A stretch of 64,000 nt of DNA, from the NCBI GenBank assembly GCA_913051545.1, contig CAJXCD010000007.1, positions 1 to 64,000 of the forward strand, written 5' to 3'. The translations under genes were made by a program, and so were the position numbers. Shown piece by piece: positions 37,360 to 46,912 of this stretch. The notes beneath the pieces were generated by a model, which was not told the DNA's origin, searched no databases, and worked only from the letters and a program-made list of their open reading frames with translations. Source of the DNA: an uncultured Chloroflexota bacterium. Lineage in GTDB: Bacteria > Chloroflexota > Dehalococcoidia > Lucifugimonadales > CAJXCD01. Numbering within the stretch: the stretch's first letter is position 1; each line of letters starts with the position of its first letter.

Positions 37360-38177
37360 TTAACCGAGTACACCTTCCGGTTTTTCCAAGAATTCTTTTG
37401 CATATTCTAATTCATGTTTAGCTTCCGGTTTACTTTTATAGTCCCATGTAATCATCCTACGTCCCATACTGCCGCCAAATGAGGCATGCCAAATTTGGTG
37501 GTTGAACAGAATAATGTCACTTGGTTTAGAATCTATCCCATATGACGGGACATCAGGTGGTGCCAGACCGAACTGAGGGAATCTAGAATTTTCCAAAAGG
37601 TGCTCAAACCTGCCAGGAATCTGATAGTGGAGAGATGCAAGATTTTCATGATATGGACTTAGATGGGATCCTGTATTACCCTCAAAGCCCCGGTTTCTTT
37701 CGTAAGCGGTTCTAAATATATGGCCGCCTTAAGTCCATAGTAGTATGAAGCCGGAAAGCCTTGAGGCCATAATGGATCCTGTTTCCCCAAAGGAAGGTTA
37801 GGATCCCAACCAAGGTCGCAATGCCAATCCGTGCCACTAGCGAATCTTTTAGCTACGTTTCCAGTAAGGTACCATCCAGGCCCCAGAAGGCCTTTAATAA
37901 CTGATCGTATACGCTCACTTTTCAGCACTGAACGAAAGGTAGGACGTTTATGTAATTCATCTTCCCTGCGACTCAGAAACCATTGTGTTCCCACTTTAAA
38001 TATCGTCTGCCCATCTTGGGTAGAATCAAACACATCCGCTGATTCAGGGACAGGTGTTTCTTCCAAAACTTGTTCAAAATCTTGGTCGATACCGTTCATC
38101 TCTGAATCGGTAAGCACATCTTGAAGCACTAGAAAACCAAACGTTTCAAAGAATGTTTTCTGATCTGACCTGAACAT
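37360..38177 (-). pseudogene. PhyH-family protein 2, interrupted by a one-base frameshift
   Basis: Two reading frames together make one PhyH protein of about 272 residues. The first (from ATG 38177, after GAGAGG) contains HxD in DWHCDLG and ends abnormally as RVIQDPI-stop. The second continues in the +1 frame with GSHLSPYHENL and holds the distal His in IWHASFGGSMGRRM. The family block RVIPGSH is restored if one C is inserted at 37673 (ATA CAG becomes ATA CCA G). The rest of the frame is clean and the motifs are conserved, so the lesion is either very recent or an assembly error. Confidence 0.88.
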
Positions 38178-38233
38178 GTAAATCCTCTCTACAGATTGTG
38201 CCAAAGAAAGCTAACCTACAGAACCATGGAATT

Positions 38234-39730
38234 TCAACATCGGTAATATGAGCTCATCGCCCGGCGCAGAATTTCGGCATCATCTTGGAACGGATCCCAG
38301 AGCATCTCAGCATAGAGTGCGATTGGGAGCGGGATAGTCTCTTCAAGGATTGTATCTTCTAAAAGTCCGGTAACTATGATTACCTCTGGCTTCATTGCTA
38401 GCAACTCGCGGTAGAAGTGAGCTGCCTTCGGATAGTGCTGGAGCCAACTCTGCTCTAGAAATCTCCACGTGGTCTCACGCTCGCGGAGCGCTTCACGGAT
38501 GGAGCGGGGATCCTCCTCACCCAGTACATAAGGCCCATGAAAGTCCCTCCACTTGAGTTGGGTCCAACCCTTGGGAACCATGCCAAAATCCAAACCTGGG
38601 CGCAGATGAACTAAATCAGCCGTATAGTCAATAGCCTGCTGTACACTCTCTTGAGAAGTATCCTCATCACTCAGGTTGTAAGCATACGGAAACCCCGCCA
38701 CATCCTCCCAAACAATGGTGATGCGACGATCCAAAGCCCTCAAATCTGCGTAGTGCTCACGAATCGAGGCTGCGTGAAGGCCAAACTGTATGGACAAATC
38801 AGGTTCTACTTCAAATAGTGCAGAGGCTATCTCGTTAACCCAATCACAAGCCAGCGCAGCGGTGGATCCACCCGACTGCTCCGTACTCAGATGCTCGGTT
38901 AGCGTCTGGAAGTAGATACCATCCAAGTCGAGAGAGGCGTACTGCTCCTTGTAGGTACGGACTACCTCTTCCTTAGTTCTACGCATATCATCGGCGTCCG
39001 TCAGGCTCAGTCCCTTCCTGCCCCAACCCCAATGAAAACCCATTATGACACGAATTCCGTAACTGTGTGCGTACTCGATGACCTCGCTGGCATTGATTGG
39101 CACGGTGTTATTCCAGATAGTCACCATGTTCAGCTTAAGACGCGCCATGTTTGCAAAAAATCTCCGATAGTCGTAGATGGCATAGCCCCACGTCCATATG
39201 CCACGGTGGTCGATAGCAGGGGCTCCGCTAGTCAGTAAATTCGGGATTCTCTCAAGGTCGCTAGTCATAGGGATCGGTCCTATAGGCCCATACCCATCTC
39301 TGGGCCGAGCGGAAAAATCGAACCAGATCCCATCCGATAGGATCCGAGCCAGGAGCTCGTGGGCGCCATGCAAGACACCATCGGAATCACCACCAGCCAC
39401 TACTATTAAACACCGATTCTCTTGGAACGGTGAATCGAGACATGCCAGCGAGTAGCCCTGGGGACCGGGAGGAGACTGGATGGCACGATCGTTTATGAGT
39501 TGCCTAATCCATCTATTGTTTTCAGGAGTGCCTACCAGTACGACATTTTCATCCGTGCCCGGAGGATCGTCCCCAACACGACGGATTTGTACTACATACG
39601 GAACAAAGCTACTTACCCTACGCTGGATTTCGTGAACCGCTGAGCGCTCAACACCATTATAACTTCCATAGAGAACAACCCATTTCGCTCCCTCCGGTTG
39701 CCAGCCGTCGCGATGTTCATCCACACTCAT
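38234..39730 (-). CDS. Glycoside-hydrolase-like protein (GH20/GH67-type N-terminal domain plus barrel)
   Basis: 498 residues. The first 140 residues look like the alpha/beta cap domain of GH20/GH67 enzymes (VVLVGTPENNRWI, and GVLHGAHELLARIL near residue 125). A TIM-barrel-like part follows (HRGIWTWGYAIYDYRRFFAN; IRVIMGFHWGWG), with TLTEH as candidate catalytic loop. Family assignment is uncertain and no substrate can be named. Base composition is clearly richer in GC than the flanking genes, suggesting acquisition by transfer. Lacks a signal peptide. Confidence 0.7.
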   Translation of the reverse strand: MSVDEHRDGWQPEGAKWVVLYGSYNGVERSAVHEIQRRVSSFVPYVVQIRRVGDDPPGTDENVVLVGTPENNRWIRQLINDRAIQSPPGPQGYSLACLDSPFQENRCLIVVAGGDSDGVLHGAHELLARILSDGIWFDFSARPRDGYGPIGPIPMTSDLERIPNLLTSGAPAIDHRGIWTWGYAIYDYRRFFANMARLKLNMVTIWNNTVPINASEVIEYAHSYGIRVIMGFHWGWGRKGLSLTDADDMRRTKEEVVRTYKEQYASLDLDGIYFQTLTEHLSTEQSGGSTAALACDWVNEIASALFEVEPDLSIQFGLHAASIREHYADLRALDRRITIVWEDVAGFPYAYNLSDEDTSQESVQQAIDYTADLVHLRPGLDFGMVPKGWTQLKWRDFHGPYVLGEEDPRSIREALRERETTWRFLEQSWLQHYPKAAHFYRELLAMKPEVIIVTGLLEDTILEETIPLPIALYAEMLWDPFQDDAEILRRAMSSYYRC

Positions 39731-39868
39731 GGCTCTCCCCTTAGTGGTGCCACAATGCCAACCAAAACCTGATCGACATAACTATCAAGTCTCATATAAC
39801 AAAGGTCCCAATAGCAGCACTGCTCAATCTCCTATCCATGAAGTCATTTCTCAGTATACTAACTTTAT

Positions 39869-41386
39869 CTAATGCGCTCTTGGAATCACAACCTCCCCGT
39901 CTGGAAGAACGACCCTACAAGAAAAAGTCCACGCACCCCAAGTTAATCCCTTATCAGGGTTATCTAAATTGACTAGCAGTTGGTTATTACCTCTACGTAA
40001 GTTGACCTCTATTGCTTGATATTTGTATATCGTGTTATTGCCAATAGACTGAATGTCATCATCGTTAAGACGAACCTTCATCCCCTGTTCCCAGCTTAGA
40101 TGCAACGTAGCGGTCGTATCAGTCTGAACTTGCAGTATTGTCGCGGCAGATGCGTTGGCGGGCCAGGTTATATTGCTGCCCGTGCTTCTGACATTAAATA
40201 CATGAGAAAAATCGATAAACCCATGAAAAGAATGGTGCACAATCCCAGGACGAAGTACATCAGGCCCTATCCCTAAAATCTCCTCGCCACTGTATAGCCA
40301 CCAGGTACCATCATCAGATCCGGCTGAGAATGACGTAGGTCCTTGTGCACCAATCTGTGTGAGCAGATCATATTTGCCACGGCTGAGTTCCACTTCATTT
40401 CCCCAACGACCATAGTCCAAGTCTTCCCATGACGGCATTTTTACGAAATATCGATGCGGCTCAGCCTGATACCAATAACTAGTCATACACATGTCATTCG
40501 CTTGACTGCCCCAACGAAAATGAAGAGACTTCTCGAATGGCAAAGGGTCATGAACATATAGTTTGTAGGCGCTTAATGCATGTCGCGCCATAGGCGTGCC
40601 AGAATCCTGATGCTCATAGTAGGGTATGCCAGCATATAGATGTGTTTCGGGTCGATGAATAACCCCCCCGAAAGCAACGTCAAACGTATTCTCTCCTCCA
40701 GCTGCCCTAAGATAGTGAGGTACGACTCTATCTTCCCCAATTGCTTCTCCATCGATATAAAAATTTTCGGAGCCTGCATGACTCCATCGCTGATCATCAC
40801 TACGCTGACGCAGACCTAGAGAAAATCCCAAAAGATAACCATGCCCCAAAGCATCCATGACAAAGAAGTCATCACCCCACGCTGGAGCTGGATTCTCACG
40901 ACGCCAAGAGGAATGGAAACGCAAATCCTCATCAAATTCGTCTGTAAGGTATTTTTGCCAATCCAGAGTATATGTAAATGAACTATCGCTACGAGCCTCA
41001 ATTTCAACTTTAGCAGAATGAGCAAATGGCATCGGGAAGTAGCAAGCCATTCCACCCCGATCCTTAACCGATACGTAGTAGCTATTTATAGGATAGTAAC
41101 GAATATCATGATGAATTCCAAAGAAATCGTTAACGGGTACCTCTACGCTTGGGCTTTCCTCTCCGTCCCAGTATATTCTCAGGATAAAACTACGGGAAAT
41201 ACGTTTAGGATCATTATCAGGACTGTTGTTAGTGCAATAGAAATGCCGTATACATCCTGGGCCTTCTAGCTGAGCAATTACTCGGCGTTCCCCCTGAACT
41301 AAGCCTGGGCTACCTAGTACCCGCTCAGGGCGGTACTTCTCAGGCAATTTCAGCCTCGATTCTATTGAACTTTGAGATTGCATCAC
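39869..41386 (-). CDS. DUF2961 / GH172-like glycoside hydrolase
   Basis: 505 residues. The N-terminal two thirds match the DUF2961 jelly-roll: EGPGCIRHFYCT, LRIYWDGEESPSVEVPVNDF and CYFPMPFAHSAKVEIEA are hallmark blocks. GH172 enzymes act on furanosides, e.g. difructose dianhydride or D-arabinofuranosides. A C-terminal extra beta domain (residues 380-500, with LHLSWEQGMKVRLNDDD) is probably substrate binding. No signal peptide is evident. It lies upstream of the GH20/GH67-like gene on the same strand. Confidence 0.82.
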   Translation of the reverse strand: MMQSQSSIESRLKLPEKYRPERVLGSPGLVQGERRVIAQLEGPGCIRHFYCTNNSPDNDPKRISRSFILRIYWDGEESPSVEVPVNDFFGIHHDIRYYPINSYYVSVKDRGGMACYFPMPFAHSAKVEIEARSDSSFTYTLDWQKYLTDEFDEDLRFHSSWRRENPAPAWGDDFFVMDALGHGYLLGFSLGLRQRSDDQRWSHAGSENFYIDGEAIGEDRVVPHYLRAAGGENTFDVAFGGVIHRPETHLYAGIPYYEHQDSGTPMARHALSAYKLYVHDPLPFEKSLHFRWGSQANDMCMTSYWYQAEPHRYFVKMPSWEDLDYGRWGNEVELSRGKYDLLTQIGAQGPTSFSAGSDDGTWWLYSGEEILGIGPDVLRPGIVHHSFHGFIDFSHVFNVRSTGSNITWPANASAATILQVQTDTTATLHLSWEQGMKVRLNDDDIQSIGNNTIYKYQAIEVNLRRGNNQLLVNLDNPDKGLTWGAWTFSCRVVLPDGEVVIPRAH

Positions 41387-41514
41387 TTATCTACCTTCGT
41401 CCCAATGCTACCGTATACTTCATAAGCAAAACCATGCCTAAGTATACCTAAAACAGTCAAGAGTGGCGTGGGTGCTGCAATACCCTCTACTGTGTAGTGC
41501 GGTGGACGGGATCG

Positions 41515-41587
41515 TGCCCCTGCCCGGACTCGAACCGGGGCACCCGGTTTAGGAAACCGGTGCTCTATCCACCTGAGCTACAGGGGC
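41515..41587 (-). tRNA. tRNA-Arg (anticodon CCU)
   Basis: On the minus strand GCCCCTG (5' end at 41587) pairs with CAGGGGC, discriminator A at 41515, and CCA is not encoded. The anticodon stem CCGGT/ACCGG closes a TTCCTAA loop, giving CCT. D-arm AGCTCAGGTGGATAGAGC and T-arm GTTCGAGTC are standard. 73 bases. Confidence 0.96.
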
Positions 41588-41663
41588 ATGGTACAAAAAT
41601 CGTGCAACAAATAGATCAACTTAACCGTTTCATACTAGCGTATCCAGGCTCACATAGCCAGAT

Positions 41664-42230
41664 TTATAACATCAAACTGTTCCTAAATTCAACTGACTCC
41701 GGATGAATTAATTCCCCTTCGTTTAGCAGGTATCGTAATCTTCCCTCAAGGTATCGCCTGATCGCAAGCGCAACATTATCATTGGCCAATAGCTCTATGT
41801 CGCCTAACCAAGGTGATTTCTTAATTTTATCTGGATCCAATTTATCTGCTAAAAAAACTATCTTTGCAACCATACCCATACACTTCTTACCTGTAGTATG
41901 CCATCTGACTGCTTCCAATACCCTCTCATCGTCAACACCAGCCTTTTTCTTCAACCAAATCGCGGCAACAGCACCGTGCAATAGTTCAGGTCTTTCCATC
42001 TCAACAAAATTAGGTACTATTCCATTATTTGTTGCTTCAATCAAGATATCTGAACCATCCATAGCTTTCGCCAAATCGTGTGCTGATATGGCTAAATCTA
42101 CTGGCGTTTCATCTATATTGTGAAGATTTGCCAATTTCAAAGCCACTTCCCTTGATCGTTCGATGTGGGATTGCAGCCACAGTGGCAATTGACTAATCTG
42201 ATCTTGAACCACACTAGGCAAGATATCCAA
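41664..42230 (-). CDS. HD-domain hydrolase, YqeK-like (diadenosine tetraphosphate hydrolase)
   Basis: 188 residues. The HD metal motif is AISAHDLAKAM near residues 48-58, preceded by HIERSREVA (first His) and followed by LLHGAVAA and RWHTTG, the YqeK order. YqeK proteins hydrolyse Ap4A symmetrically. The HIT gene, another dinucleoside-polyphosphate-type hydrolase, is three bases upstream in the same direction. YqeK genes commonly sit next to nadD or rsfS, which are not here. Confidence 0.85.
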   Translation of the reverse strand: MDILPSVVQDQISQLPLWLQSHIERSREVALKLANLHNIDETPVDLAISAHDLAKAMDGSDILIEATNNGIVPNFVEMERPELLHGAVAAIWLKKKAGVDDERVLEAVRWHTTGKKCMGMVAKIVFLADKLDPDKIKKSPWLGDIELLANDNVALAIRRYLEGRLRYLLNEGELIHPESVEFRNSLML

Positions 42231-42233
42231 TTG

Positions 42234-42581
42234 TTATCCCATTGCCGCCAGGGGTTTAGCCCCAAGAATATGTAGGTGAAGATGAGGTACGACCTGACCG
42301 GCATTTTCACCTTGATTCACAACAAGCCTGTATCCAGATTCGACAATATTTTCTCTTATAGCCATTACAGAGGCTACCTTAAGCATACCTCCCAATATAT
42401 GAGCATCTTGTATATTCACATCGACAAGTCTAGTGATATGCAGTACAGGTATTACTAGTAAGTGCACCGGAGCCCTGGGAGAAATATCTCTTATTACAAA
42501 ACAATTGTCGTCGGAGTAAAGTATCTCACTATCTATCAACCCTTTATGTATCTTGCAAAATATACATTCTTCGGGAGTCAT
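42234..42581 (-). CDS. HIT-family nucleotide hydrolase
   Basis: 115 residues. The histidine triad is in VVPHLHLHILG near residues 96-106 and the N-terminus has the usual CIFCKIHKG. This is a HinT-type purine nucleoside phosphoramidase or dinucleoside hydrolase. AGGAG lies six bases before the ATG. It is three bases from the YqeK-like gene, indicating one transcript. Confidence 0.93.
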   Translation of the reverse strand: MTPEECIFCKIHKGLIDSEILYSDDNCFVIRDISPRAPVHLLVIPVLHITRLVDVNIQDAHILGGMLKVASVMAIRENIVESGYRLVVNQGENAGQVVPHLHLHILGAKPLAAMG

Positions 42582-42621
42582 TCTTAGCTCCTAATAAATA
42601 ATTTACTACTAACTAGCATAT

Positions 42622-43170
42622 CTAATTAGCTACAACTATAAGAACATCTAACAAAATCCAGGGAATAAATCCAACTCCCACAACTAATGCAGATTTAAGC
42701 CAAGATGTATAGCCCAACGTCTGCCTAACCGCCACGCACATAGCTGAAAAAACCCATCCTGTCATGATCATCAAAAAAACTGACTGAGCGAAACTCGCTG
42801 TGGGGAAAAAAATCCCAAACGCTACTAAAACAAACGGAGCCTGAGCAAAACCCAGAGTACGTACAAAATTCACCATACCCACTTCAGGACGCTGAGGAGC
42901 CAAAAATACCGTTCCAACTATGAATATCGTAAATAATGGAAGACACCAGCTAATTATTAGACTTAACACGAACATAGGCAGCAAGCCAAATCCGACGTGT
43001 ACGCCTATGCCCGTAGACAAACTTGCTAGTGCTACAACGGCGATACCTTGAAGGGTTGCTGATCCTTCTTGGCAAACCTCTTCATAAGTGGGAGAGTGGA
43101 GACGCACCGACCCCGTCATCCTGGAAAGGAATAAGAAACCAGCGAATGGTCTCCCGCCCTTATCAGTCAA
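42622..43170 (-). CDS. Yip1-domain membrane protein
   Basis: 182 residues with about five hydrophobic segments. The RMTGSVRLHSPTYEEV lead followed by transmembrane helices resembles the Yip1 family (PF04893). The start is uncertain: TTG 43170 keeps a short hydrophobic lead, while ATG 43119 gives a shorter protein that matches the family's usual beginning. Function unknown in bacteria. Confidence 0.65.
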   Translation of the reverse strand: MTDKGGRPFAGFLFLSRMTGSVRLHSPTYEEVCQEGSATLQGIAVVALASLSTGIGVHVGFGLLPMFVLSLIISWCLPLFTIFIVGTVFLAPQRPEVGMVNFVRTLGFAQAPFVLVAFGIFFPTASFAQSVFLMIMTGWVFSAMCVAVRQTLGYTSWLKSALVVGVGFIPWILLDVLIVVAN

Positions 43171-43219
43171 TATTTACCTTCCTATTTCCCACCATCCACG
43201 AAATATGTACGCAGGAAAT

Positions 43220-43612
43220 TTAAGTTGGCCATTGCAGCAATTCAACTCGAACATCAACAGGTGTTTTCAAAAAAGCAATCCTTGGTCCACCCGGAACATC
43301 AATTGGACCTTCTTTAACTTCAGCACCGAGATTCGTAAGCCTGGCTATCTCTTCATCTATGTCATCGACCTTTATACCAAAATGCTCTAATCCCCAATGC
43401 GCATCGGCATTACCATCTCCTAGATGTTCATCAGTCCGAGCACCTGAAACATTGACAGTTACTCCATCAACAGTCTCACACCTTATAAAACGATCTCCGT
43501 AAATTCTGACATTATCGCTGACAACCTTGAACCCAAAAGCCTTAACGTACCAATCAACAGTTGCTCCTGGATCTGGAGATTTTAAATGGACATGGTCAAA
43601 CTCGTGAGGCAT
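43220..43612 (-). CDS. VOC-family (glyoxalase/dioxygenase fold) protein
   Basis: 130 residues. DHVHLKSPDP at the start and EHFGIKVDDID in the middle give the two beta-alpha-beta modules, with a metal-ligand Glu in VRVELLQW near the C-terminus. Probable lyase, isomerase or dioxygenase; substrate not predictable. GGGAG site before the ATG. Confidence 0.85.
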   Translation of the reverse strand: MPHEFDHVHLKSPDPGATVDWYVKAFGFKVVSDNVRIYGDRFIRCETVDGVTVNVSGARTDEHLGDGNADAHWGLEHFGIKVDDIDEEIARLTNLGAEVKEGPIDVPGGPRIAFLKTPVDVRVELLQWPT

Positions 43613-43765
43613 TTGTAAATACTCCCTGTGAATAGTTATTAATTGTCACTATGGAAAAGCCTAAGTCATAGTTAATAATGATGTCAAGATAATATAAACA
43701 TTATAGTCATATATGATTGGTCCCATTTACTCACATAATCCATTCCTTTAAGCTTCCATAGTAAA

Positions 43766-44422
43766 TCAATTTGCCCGACGAACAGCTCGTGCGAAATCTT
43801 CAATTTTTTTAGAATTCTTAATCCCCTCAACCTCGATTCCACTGGAAACGTCAACTCCCATCGGATGTACTACATCAATCGCATGACTAACGTTCTCAGG
43901 GGTAAGTCCACCTGAGAGTATAAATTTAGTACTGGAAGCTAATTCAACTGCGATATTCCAATCAAATGACATCCCAGTTCCGCCTTTAACACCAGAGTGA
44001 TACCTGTCAAGAGAAACCATATGTCCCATCCGGGTCATATTCTCTACTTCTTTGAGAGTTTCTGTCACCACTTCTCTATTATCCATCTCATCACGAATCT
44101 TTATTTGCCTAATTACAGGAACTGATATTTTTTTCAGATACTCTGACGTCTCTTCGCCACACAACTGAACCATGTCTAATTCTACACTTTGAACTACATC
44201 TTCTAATTCATTAATCGGTTGATTGGCGAAAAGTCCTACTAATTTAGGGCCGTATAACCCAACAGTTTGGCGATATTTACTGACTATATCCCTTGCCTCT
44301 TTAATCGACAAACTTCTACGAGCCCCTGCTACAAAAACGAAACCTAGAAAATCTGCACCCACTCTAGCTGCATTCACCGCACTATCGGCATCCCGGAGGC
44401 CACACATCTTTATCAACGTCAT
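43766..44422 (-). CDS. trpF: Phosphoribosylanthranilate isomerase
   Basis: Third step of tryptophan synthesis from anthranilate. 218 residues; the catalytic Cys is in IKMCGLRD (residues 4-11), and the phosphate loop is LSGGLTPENVSHA near residue 173, with DVSSGIE at the end. It overlaps trpC by four bases and is the last gene of the operon seen here. trpB and trpA, which usually follow, are missing. Confidence 0.96.
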   Translation of the reverse strand: MTLIKMCGLRDADSAVNAARVGADFLGFVFVAGARRSLSIKEARDIVSKYRQTVGLYGPKLVGLFANQPINELEDVVQSVELDMVQLCGEETSEYLKKISVPVIRQIKIRDEMDNREVVTETLKEVENMTRMGHMVSLDRYHSGVKGGTGMSFDWNIAVELASSTKFILSGGLTPENVSHAIDVVHPMGVDVSSGIEVEGIKNSKKIEDFARAVRRAN

Positions 44423-45210
44423 ACCAGATTCCTCAACACCAATCCCGGATCATCAGCCGTAACTAATGCTTCCCCAATAAGAACTGCATGGGCACCAGCG
44501 GCAAGTGCTTTTCCAATGTCATTTTTGGAACTAACACCACTTTCACTAACTATTATCTTGCCTTCAGGAACGAGTGGAGCGAGACGTTCTGTAACCTGAA
44601 TATCGGTAACAAATGTACGGAGGTCCCTGTTATTTATACCGACTATTTCAGCACCTGATTCCAATGCAATTTTCAATTCATTTTCATCGTGAATTTCTAC
44701 CAGGCATTGCATCCACAGTTCTCGTGATATCTCCATAAGACCTTCTAAGTTTCTCTGGGGTAGCATTGCAACAATCAGGAGCACTGCATCCGCACCATAC
44801 GCTCGTGCTTCATACAGCTGGTACGGATCAAAAATGAATTCTTTTCTCAGTATTGGCACACGTTTCATGCTAACAGCGTTATGGACAGCATCTAGATGGT
44901 CAATACTGCCTTGGAAGTAATCTTGATTAGTTAGTACAGATATGGCAGATGCTCCACTATCAACATAACAATTAGCTAAACTAACTGGATCAAAATTTTG
45001 TCTTAGCAATCCTTTCGCAGGAGATGCTTTTTTCACTTCCGCAATTATACGTATAGAATCCCCCATCAAAGCCCCTGCCAAATTTAAGGGGGCTTCCTGA
45101 GAATCTATCCTTTTCTGAAGTTCAGAAACTGGCACTTCAGATTTAAGGCGCTCTACATTAATACGCTCTGCGGTTACTATTTCGTTAAGTATGTGAGGAG
45201 TATCCACCAA
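44419..45210 (-). CDS. trpC: Indole-3-glycerol-phosphate synthase
   Basis: Closes the indole ring. 263 residues. The catalytic Lys is in EVKKASPAKG near residues 58-67, PILRKEFI holds the next conserved Lys, and GINNRDLRTF and SESGVSS are the standard C-terminal motifs. Start TTG 45210 or GTG three bases later; a GGATAG site overlaps the end of trpD, five bases upstream. Confidence 0.96.
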   Translation of the reverse strand: MVDTPHILNEIVTAERINVERLKSEVPVSELQKRIDSQEAPLNLAGALMGDSIRIIAEVKKASPAKGLLRQNFDPVSLANCYVDSGASAISVLTNQDYFQGSIDHLDAVHNAVSMKRVPILRKEFIFDPYQLYEARAYGADAVLLIVAMLPQRNLEGLMEISRELWMQCLVEIHDENELKIALESGAEIVGINNRDLRTFVTDIQVTERLAPLVPEGKIIVSESGVSSKNDIGKALAAGAHAVLIGEALVTADDPGLVLRNLV

Positions 45211-45215
45211 ATTAT

Positions 45216-46229
45216 CTATCCTAAATTCTGGCTAAGACTCGCTAAATCTTCCATTTTTTGTTTGGCTGCTCCGCTATCAATAGATTCAGCCGCTAACTTA
45301 ATACCATCCATAATCGTAGGAACCACATCAGCAGCAAATAGTGCTGCTGATGCATTAGCTAACACTACTTCACGAGCTGGAAAATGATCGCCTGCTAACA
45401 CTCTACGAAGTGTTGTTACGCTTTCCTCAATGCTACCCACTTTGATATCCTTTTTGTACACTCTAGGAAGACCAAGCTCTTCTGGTGTAATTGCGTACTC
45501 ACGAACACCACTATTTTTAAACTCCCAAACCTGAGTTGTATCACCCAGAGATACCTCATCCAACCCATCAAGGCCGTGCACCACCAGCGCATGCGAACTA
45601 CCCAATTTACCTAAAACTTCCGCAATTCTCGCCCCAACTGCTGGATCAGCTACACCAATTAATTGTGCCTTAGCACTTGCTGGATTTGTGAGAGGGCCAA
45701 GGATGTTAAATACCGTTCTAATTCCTATCTCCCGTCTTGGTCCTGCAGCAAACTTCATAGATGGATGAAAGCTCTGGGCGAACATAAAACCAAAGCCTAC
45801 TTCATCTAGGCATCTAGCCACACCTTCGGGCCCTAGTTCTATTTTGACACCCAATCCTTCTAAAATATCGGCGCTTCCACAGGCACCTGACATAGCCCTG
45901 TTCCCGTGCTTAGCTACCTTAACGCCAGCCCCAGCAACCACAAAACCAGCAGTCGTAGATATGTTGAATGTGCCAGACGCATCACCACCTGTCCCACATG
46001 TATCTACCAGAGGACCTTCCACACTAACCCTCAATGATTTATCCCGCATCGTACTGGCCATTCCAGCGATTTCTTCCGAAGTCTCCCCTTTAATCCTGAG
46101 TGCAGTGACAAAAGCTCCAAATTGTGCTGGAGTAGCCTGACCAGTCATTATTTCGTTCATAACTAAAGCTGACTGGTCCATAGTTAGAGACTTGCCCGCT
46201 ACAATACTTTCAATAGCATCTTGTATCAT
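45216..46229 (-). CDS. trpD: Anthranilate phosphoribosyltransferase
   Basis: Adds phosphoribose to anthranilate. 337 residues. The PRPP loop DTCGTGGDASGTFNIST is near residues 77-93 and KHGNRAMSGACGSAD near residue 105. It is 119 bases after trpG; this gap has no clear terminator, so transcription probably continues. GGAGGT upstream of the ATG. Confidence 0.96.
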   Translation of the reverse strand: MIQDAIESIVAGKSLTMDQSALVMNEIMTGQATPAQFGAFVTALRIKGETSEEIAGMASTMRDKSLRVSVEGPLVDTCGTGGDASGTFNISTTAGFVVAGAGVKVAKHGNRAMSGACGSADILEGLGVKIELGPEGVARCLDEVGFGFMFAQSFHPSMKFAAGPRREIGIRTVFNILGPLTNPASAKAQLIGVADPAVGARIAEVLGKLGSSHALVVHGLDGLDEVSLGDTTQVWEFKNSGVREYAITPEELGLPRVYKKDIKVGSIEESVTTLRRVLAGDHFPAREVVLANASAALFAADVVPTIMDGIKLAAESIDSGAAKQKMEDLASLSQNLG

Positions 46230-46348
46230 CTCTACCTCCTATCACTTAACCTACCCAAGCTTATCGAACAGATAACGACATTCACTCAATAAACCCATAT
46301 TAATTGTTAACCTTACCGATATTATTATTTAAACAACCTAGTGACACT

Positions 46349-46912
46349 TCACATATTGATAAAGTTGTTAAGAATATCTTTGCCGTATTTAGTCATGATC
46401 GACTCCGGATGGAATTGTATCCCCTCCACCGGATGAGTTTTATGTCGGACTCCCATGATAACTCCATCCTCTGTCCATGCTGATATTTCAAGCTCATCTG
46501 GAAATCCATCCCTGTGTATTGAGAGAGAATGATAGCGTATAGCCTCAAATGGACTAGGTATACCATCAAATACACCCTTTCCGTCATGGTGTACTAACGA
46601 AGTCTTACCGTGCATTATTTCCCCAGCTGAGGCGACAGTTCCACCATATGAATGTCCCACACACTGATGACCAAGGCAAACGCCCAAAGTCGGTATGTGA
46701 GATCCAAAATACCTTATAACCTCATTCGATATACCCGCTTTATCCGGTGTGCGAGGACCTGGTGAAACAACTATTTTTTCGGGTTTCATCTCCCTTAAAT
46801 CATCTATGCTGACCTGATCATTTCGCACTACAAGTGCATTTGCACCCAATTCAGATAAGTACTGGTAAATGTTGTACGTAAAGCTGTCGTAATTATCTAA
46901 TATAAGTATCAT
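46349..46912 (-). CDS. trpG: Anthranilate synthase component II (glutamine amidotransferase)
   Basis: Supplies ammonia to TrpE. 187 residues. The nucleophile Cys is in LGVCLGHQCVGHSYGG near residue 79, and the His-Glu pair is in QFHPES near residue 169. It directly abuts trpE with no gap, which suits formation of an equimolar complex. It could also serve folate synthesis as PabA; no pabB is seen. Confidence 0.95.
   Translation of the reverse strand: MILILDNYDSFTYNIYQYLSELGANALVVRNDQVSIDDLREMKPEKIVVSPGPRTPDKAGISNEVIRYFGSHIPTLGVCLGHQCVGHSYGGTVASAGEIMHGKTSLVHHDGKGVFDGIPSPFEAIRYHSLSIHRDGFPDELEISAWTEDGVIMGVRHKTHPVEGIQFHPESIMTKYGKDILNNFINM

Noticed and set aside
39032-39455. Plus-strand open frames within the GH20/GH67-like gene
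   Set aside because: They are shadow frames of the GC-rich minus-strand gene.
41497-41706. Short open frame across tRNA-Arg
   Set aside because: It overlaps a structurally complete tRNA on the other strand and has no ribosome site.
43640-43700. Imperfect inverted repeat TTATTAA / TTAATAA with CTATG / CATAG
   Set aside because: AT-rich and interrupted; too weak to call a terminator.
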